Shown: piece by piece, positions 61,225-64,000 of the stretch
Layout of the letters: each line of letters begins with the position of its first letter
How positions within the stretch are numbered: the stretch's first letter is position 1
Source of the DNA: Clostridium drakei
GTDB taxonomy: Bacteria > Bacillota > Clostridia > Clostridiales > Clostridiaceae
DNA: 64,000 nt
NCBI RefSeq assembly: GCF_000633595.2
Contig: NZ_JIBU02000023.1
Span: forward strand, 186,001 to 250,000
Reading direction: 5' to 3'
The notes under the pieces: model-generated
What the model saw: only the letters and a program-made list of their open reading frames with translations
Told to the model about the DNA's origin: nothing
The model's database searches: none
Translations under genes and position numbers: made by a program

Positions 61225-62451
61225 CTAATATGTAAATTCAAAATTTTCCTTAATATTAAAGAAATCAGAGTAATCTATTTTAAATATTGGCTTTTTAACC
61301 TTTGAAACATCAATTTTAGCTCTAATCAATTGAGTCAAAATACCAACATAAGATAAATCACCTTGAAGAATAGCTCCATAAATCCTGCCATCCTTATATA
61401 TTACCTTTTTATAATTTCCTCTATCATCACTTTCAATTTCAACTGTATAAGTTTCATCTGTAGGCTCATTAATTCCAAGAGACATTGTAGGAATACCTAA
61501 AAAATTCATTGTTGATTTGCTAGCAAAAAAATCAGTTATTTCACTTTTTATCCCTACCATATTACTTGCTGCAATAATTCCTTCCTTAACAGCTGTAGGC
61601 CAAATAGGATTTCTTCCTGTAACATCTCCTGCACCATAAATATCTTCACAATTTGTTTTTCCAAACGCATCAATAATAAGTCCAAACTTATCAGTTTCGA
61701 CACCTGAACCTTCTAGAAATCCAACATTAGCACGAACACCAGCTGCAACTACTAATAAATCACATAGAATTTTTTCTCCAGTTGTTAACAATATATCTGT
61801 AATTTTTCCTTCTTCATCAACAATTAATTCCTTAATTCCTTTTTCATAATATTGCTTGACACCTTTACTTTCCAAACCTTTTTCATAAGCTGAAGCCGCT
61901 CTTTTATCAAGCTGAATTGAAAGCATATGATCCTTCATTTCAACAAGAGCAATATTTTTACCAGTATGAAGCAGACCCGAAATAACATCTATTCCTATAA
62001 GTCCAGCCCCCATAATTACTATATTATCACATGTCTTTGACAACTCCATTACCTTTTCACAATCATCGAAATTACGAAATCCGATAGCATTAGGTGCAGT
62101 CTTTAAGTTCGATATAGGTGGGAAGAATGTGTTTGATCCTGTTGCTATAAGCAATTTATCAAATTTTACTATTCTTTCATCTAAAAGCAAAACTTCCTTT
62201 GAATTCACATCAATTTTAACAGCTTCATTTCCCTTAATCCATTCAATATCATTCTTATTTATAAAATCGTCTTCAACAAACTCAAGTCTTTTAACATCAC
62301 GAATGCCTTCCATATAATGATGAAGTATACATCTAGAATAAATTTTATCATCCTTTGATATCAACATAATTTCAGCTTCTTTATCCAAGTTTCTAAGCTG
62401 GCGAACTCCATTAATTCCTGATGCTGAAGCACCCAAAACAACATATTTCAT
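61225..62451 (-). CDS. NAD(P)H-dependent FAD oxidoreductase, nitrate reductase electron-input subunit
   Basis: 408 residues from the ATG at 62451 (AGGAGGGAGTTTT before). Two Rossmann motifs: YVVLGASASGINGVRQLRNL and NIVIMGAGLIGIDVISGLLH; TGSNTFFPP and the FAD motif DIYGAGDVTGR; the family of rubredoxin/nitrite reductase FAD subunits. It would bring electrons from NADH to the ferredoxin subunit and then the molybdo-enzyme. Third gene of the nitrate reductase operon. Confidence 0.85.
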   Translation of the reverse strand: MKYVVLGASASGINGVRQLRNLDKEAEIMLISKDDKIYSRCILHHYMEGIRDVKRLEFVEDDFINKNDIEWIKGNEAVKIDVNSKEVLLLDERIVKFDKLLIATGSNTFFPPISNLKTAPNAIGFRNFDDCEKVMELSKTCDNIVIMGAGLIGIDVISGLLHTGKNIALVEMKDHMLSIQLDKRAASAYEKGLESKGVKQYYEKGIKELIVDEEGKITDILLTTGEKILCDLLVVAAGVRANVGFLEGSGVETDKFGLIIDAFGKTNCEDIYGAGDVTGRNPIWPTAVKEGIIAASNMVGIKSEITDFFASKSTMNFLGIPTMSLGINEPTDETYTVEIESDDRGNYKKVIYKDGRIYGAILQGDLSYVGILTQLIRAKIDVSKVKKPIFKIDYSDFFNIKENFEFTY

Positions 62452-62471
62452 AAAACTCCCTCCTGTAATCC

Positions 62472-62888
62472 TTACGCTTCTTCTAGCGTTATTGCACCCA
62501 TTGGACATTTTTCCACACACATAGGTTTTGGTTCATTATTTTCTGTACGATGAACACACATATTACATTTCATAATCTCTTTATTTTGAATTCTATCACT
62601 TTTCAATACACCATAAGGACATGCCATTATGCACATATAACAACTTGCACATTGTTCTTTATCATATTGAACCAATCCAGTTTCTGTATTCTTAGACATA
62701 GCACCAGTCATACATGTATAAACACATTCTGGTTTATCACAATGACGGCAGAAAATAGGTGCAGGTTTCGTTTTACTATCTATAGTTACACGATTTCTTG
62801 CATCACTACTTTCATGGCTAACAATGCAGGCAGTAACACAAGTTAAGCATCCTATACATTTACTTCTATCAATCTTTATTCTTTTCAT
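62472..62888 (-). CDS. Ferredoxin-type 4[4Fe-4S] electron-transfer subunit
   Basis: 138 residues. Four cysteine groups: CIGCLTCVTACIVSH, CRHCDKPECVYTC, CASCYMCIMACPYGV and CNMCVHRTENN..MCVEKCP, as in HycB/DmsB-type subunits. Connects the FAD subunit and the molybdopterin subunit. Stop four bases after its neighbour's; GGGAGGAATCTAAATT precedes its ATG. Confidence 0.92.
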   Translation of the reverse strand: MKRIKIDRSKCIGCLTCVTACIVSHESSDARNRVTIDSKTKPAPIFCRHCDKPECVYTCMTGAMSKNTETGLVQYDKEQCASCYMCIMACPYGVLKSDRIQNKEIMKCNMCVHRTENNEPKPMCVEKCPMGAITLEEA

Positions 62889-62891
62889 AAT

Positions 62892-64000
62892 TTAGATTCC
62901 TCCCATCTTAATCTTTGAAATATTAATTGGAGTAGTCTTATATGAAGGTTCTTTGGAATAAGAATCATATAAAGATGGTGTTAAATTATTACATTCCAAA
63001 TAGTGCAAAGGTGCATAAAGCTCATCATATCTAACATTGTCTGTAAGCTTAACCATGAAATTTGAATGCTTTCCATTTATAGAAGAAACTTTGATCATTT
63101 CATTTTCTTTAATATCAATTTCTTTGGCAAGTTTAGTATTAATATAGATATATGCATCTTTAACACTGACATCTTCAACAAATGCAACTTCCCTTGTACG
63201 TGTTTGGGTATGCCATTGTCCAACACTTCCTCTACCTGTGTTCAGTGTATATGGGAATTTCTTTGTAGTTACTAATGGATTCTCACGTACTTTTTCAAAT
63301 ACAAATTTAGCTTTCTTTGAAAGTGTATAATATATATTGTCTTCAAATAAACGTCTTTGGTCATCCTTAAGGACTTCTCCTTCTCTAAAAGGCCATTGTA
63401 TCCCCTTTGAGTCTACTAATTCGTCATAACTAACTCCAGTCATATCACAAGGCATATTCCTTGAACATTCCTTCATTAAATTAAAGGCATCTTTTGGAGT
63501 TTTCCATTTATCAAGAAGACTTCCCATACCTAATGCTTTTCCAATACCATATATAATTTCATAGTCACTTCTTTCATCTTTTGATTTCTGGAGTACTGGT
63601 CGCATAGCAGAGATACGTCTTTCTGTATTGATATATGTTCCTTCCTTTTTTATACCAGGAACAGCTGGAAGGTATATATCACAATCTTTTGAACTATCTG
63701 TATCACCGTAGATATCTTGTACTACAAATAATTCTAATTTTTTCATTGCTTCTTTAAAAGTCTCATTATTAGTCCATGAATGGCGAGGATTTGTACATAC
63801 AATCCATAAAGCTTTTATTTCTCCAGAAATTATTTTTTCAATTATAACGTTATAAGGCAGTGTTGGCTTATCTGCAAGTACATCATCACTAACACCAAGA
63901 ACTTCTGCCACTCGCCTACGTCTATCAATATTGTCAAAATCTCCACCAGCATAGAGCATTGTAGTATTGCTATATGCACGGGAACCCATAGCATTACACT
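62892..64000 (-). CDS. Molybdopterin oxidoreductase, nitrate reductase catalytic subunit (partial)
   Basis: Open to the window edge; the first residues visible are CNAMGSRAYSNTTMLYAGGD, a motif of assimilatory-type nitrate reductases, so the ATG at 63989 is internal. 369 codons of the C-terminal part: EKIISGEIKALWIVCTNPRH, LFVVQDIYGDTDSSKDCDIY, LPAVPGIKKEGTYINTERRI, and the cofactor cap domain TLNTGRGSVGQWHTQTRTRE. N-terminal 4Fe-4S and first domain lie beyond 64000. It reduces nitrate to nitrite. Confidence 0.9.
   Translation of the reverse strand, partial: CNAMGSRAYSNTTMLYAGGDFDNIDRRRRVAEVLGVSDDVLADKPTLPYNVIIEKIISGEIKALWIVCTNPRHSWTNNETFKEAMKKLELFVVQDIYGDTDSSKDCDIYLPAVPGIKKEGTYINTERRISAMRPVLQKSKDERSDYEIIYGIGKALGMGSLLDKWKTPKDAFNLMKECSRNMPCDMTGVSYDELVDSKGIQWPFREGEVLKDDQRRLFEDNIYYTLSKKAKFVFEKVRENPLVTTKKFPYTLNTGRGSVGQWHTQTRTREVAFVEDVSVKDAYIYINTKLAKEIDIKENEMIKVSSINGKHSNFMVKLTDNVRYDELYAPLHYLECNNLTPSLYDSYSKEPSYKTTPINISKIKMGGI

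Noticed and set aside
1-64000. tRNA or rRNA genes
   Set aside because: No cloverleaf or rRNA sequence noticed on either strand by eye; a tRNAscan-SE run would settle it.

Overview
The window is AT-rich, with a clostridial gene set: an anaerobic sulfite reductase, a FliD-like protein, TPP, lysine and c-di-AMP riboswitches, AGGAGG ribosome sites, and GTG, TTG and ATT starts. I read it as a Clostridium sensu stricto chromosome. A relative of the C. ljungdahlii / C. kluyveri / C. tyrobutyricum group is plausible, but that is inference.

Layout. (1) 1-3.9 kb, minus strand: a TetR regulator cut by the window edge, an ABC exporter and a CorC/HlyC-type CBS membrane protein. (2) 4.8-37.1 kb: a PBSX-type prophage read almost wholly leftward. 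A divergent control region (XRE repressor, ImmA/IrrE peptidase, sigma-region-4-like late regulator) leads to terminase, portal, scaffold, capsid, head-tail connectors, contractile tail (sheath, tube, -1 frameshifted tail chaperone, tape measure), baseplate, tail fibres, then XhlA, GH25 endolysin and LLH holin. I find no integrase, excisionase or replication gene. (3) 8.3-15.2 kb, inside the late region: an accessory island of four secreted-protein genes, each with its own sigma-A promoter and most with an obvious terminator. It also holds segmental duplications, a frameshifted duplicate membrane gene, an IS1182-type transposase relic and one of two copies of a structured repeat. (4) 37.3-46.1 kb, host: thiC under a TPP riboswitch (frameshifted before its Fe-S motif), DegV, a LysM-SleB wall hydrolase under a c-di-AMP riboswitch, a PHP protein, an ECF sigma/anti-sigma pair and a PrcB/SbsA-type secreted protein. 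(5) 46.1-54.7 kb: dut, a lysine permease under a lysine riboswitch, infC with an ATT start and no rpmI-rplT, a FliD-like protein, clpS-clpA, and a UvrD-like ATPase fused to a LexA-type self-cleaving peptidase. (6) 55-64 kb: a nitrogen/sulfur respiration block with a Crp/Fnr regulator, asrABC, an FNT anion channel, NarK and a three-gene nitrate reductase whose catalytic subunit runs off the right edge. CRP-type palindromes lie upstream of the FNT and narK genes.

Most notable: the helicase-like/LexA fusion with an intact Ala-Gly cleavage site and Ser/Lys dyad; the independently promoted secreted-protein island in a PBSX-like element; a predicted late promoter with four phased 11-bp repeats; a two-copy structured repeat; and several one-base losses in or next to A/T runs (thiC, a secreted protein, a membrane gene, possibly the ECF sigma factor), which may be mutation, slippage or sequencing error.
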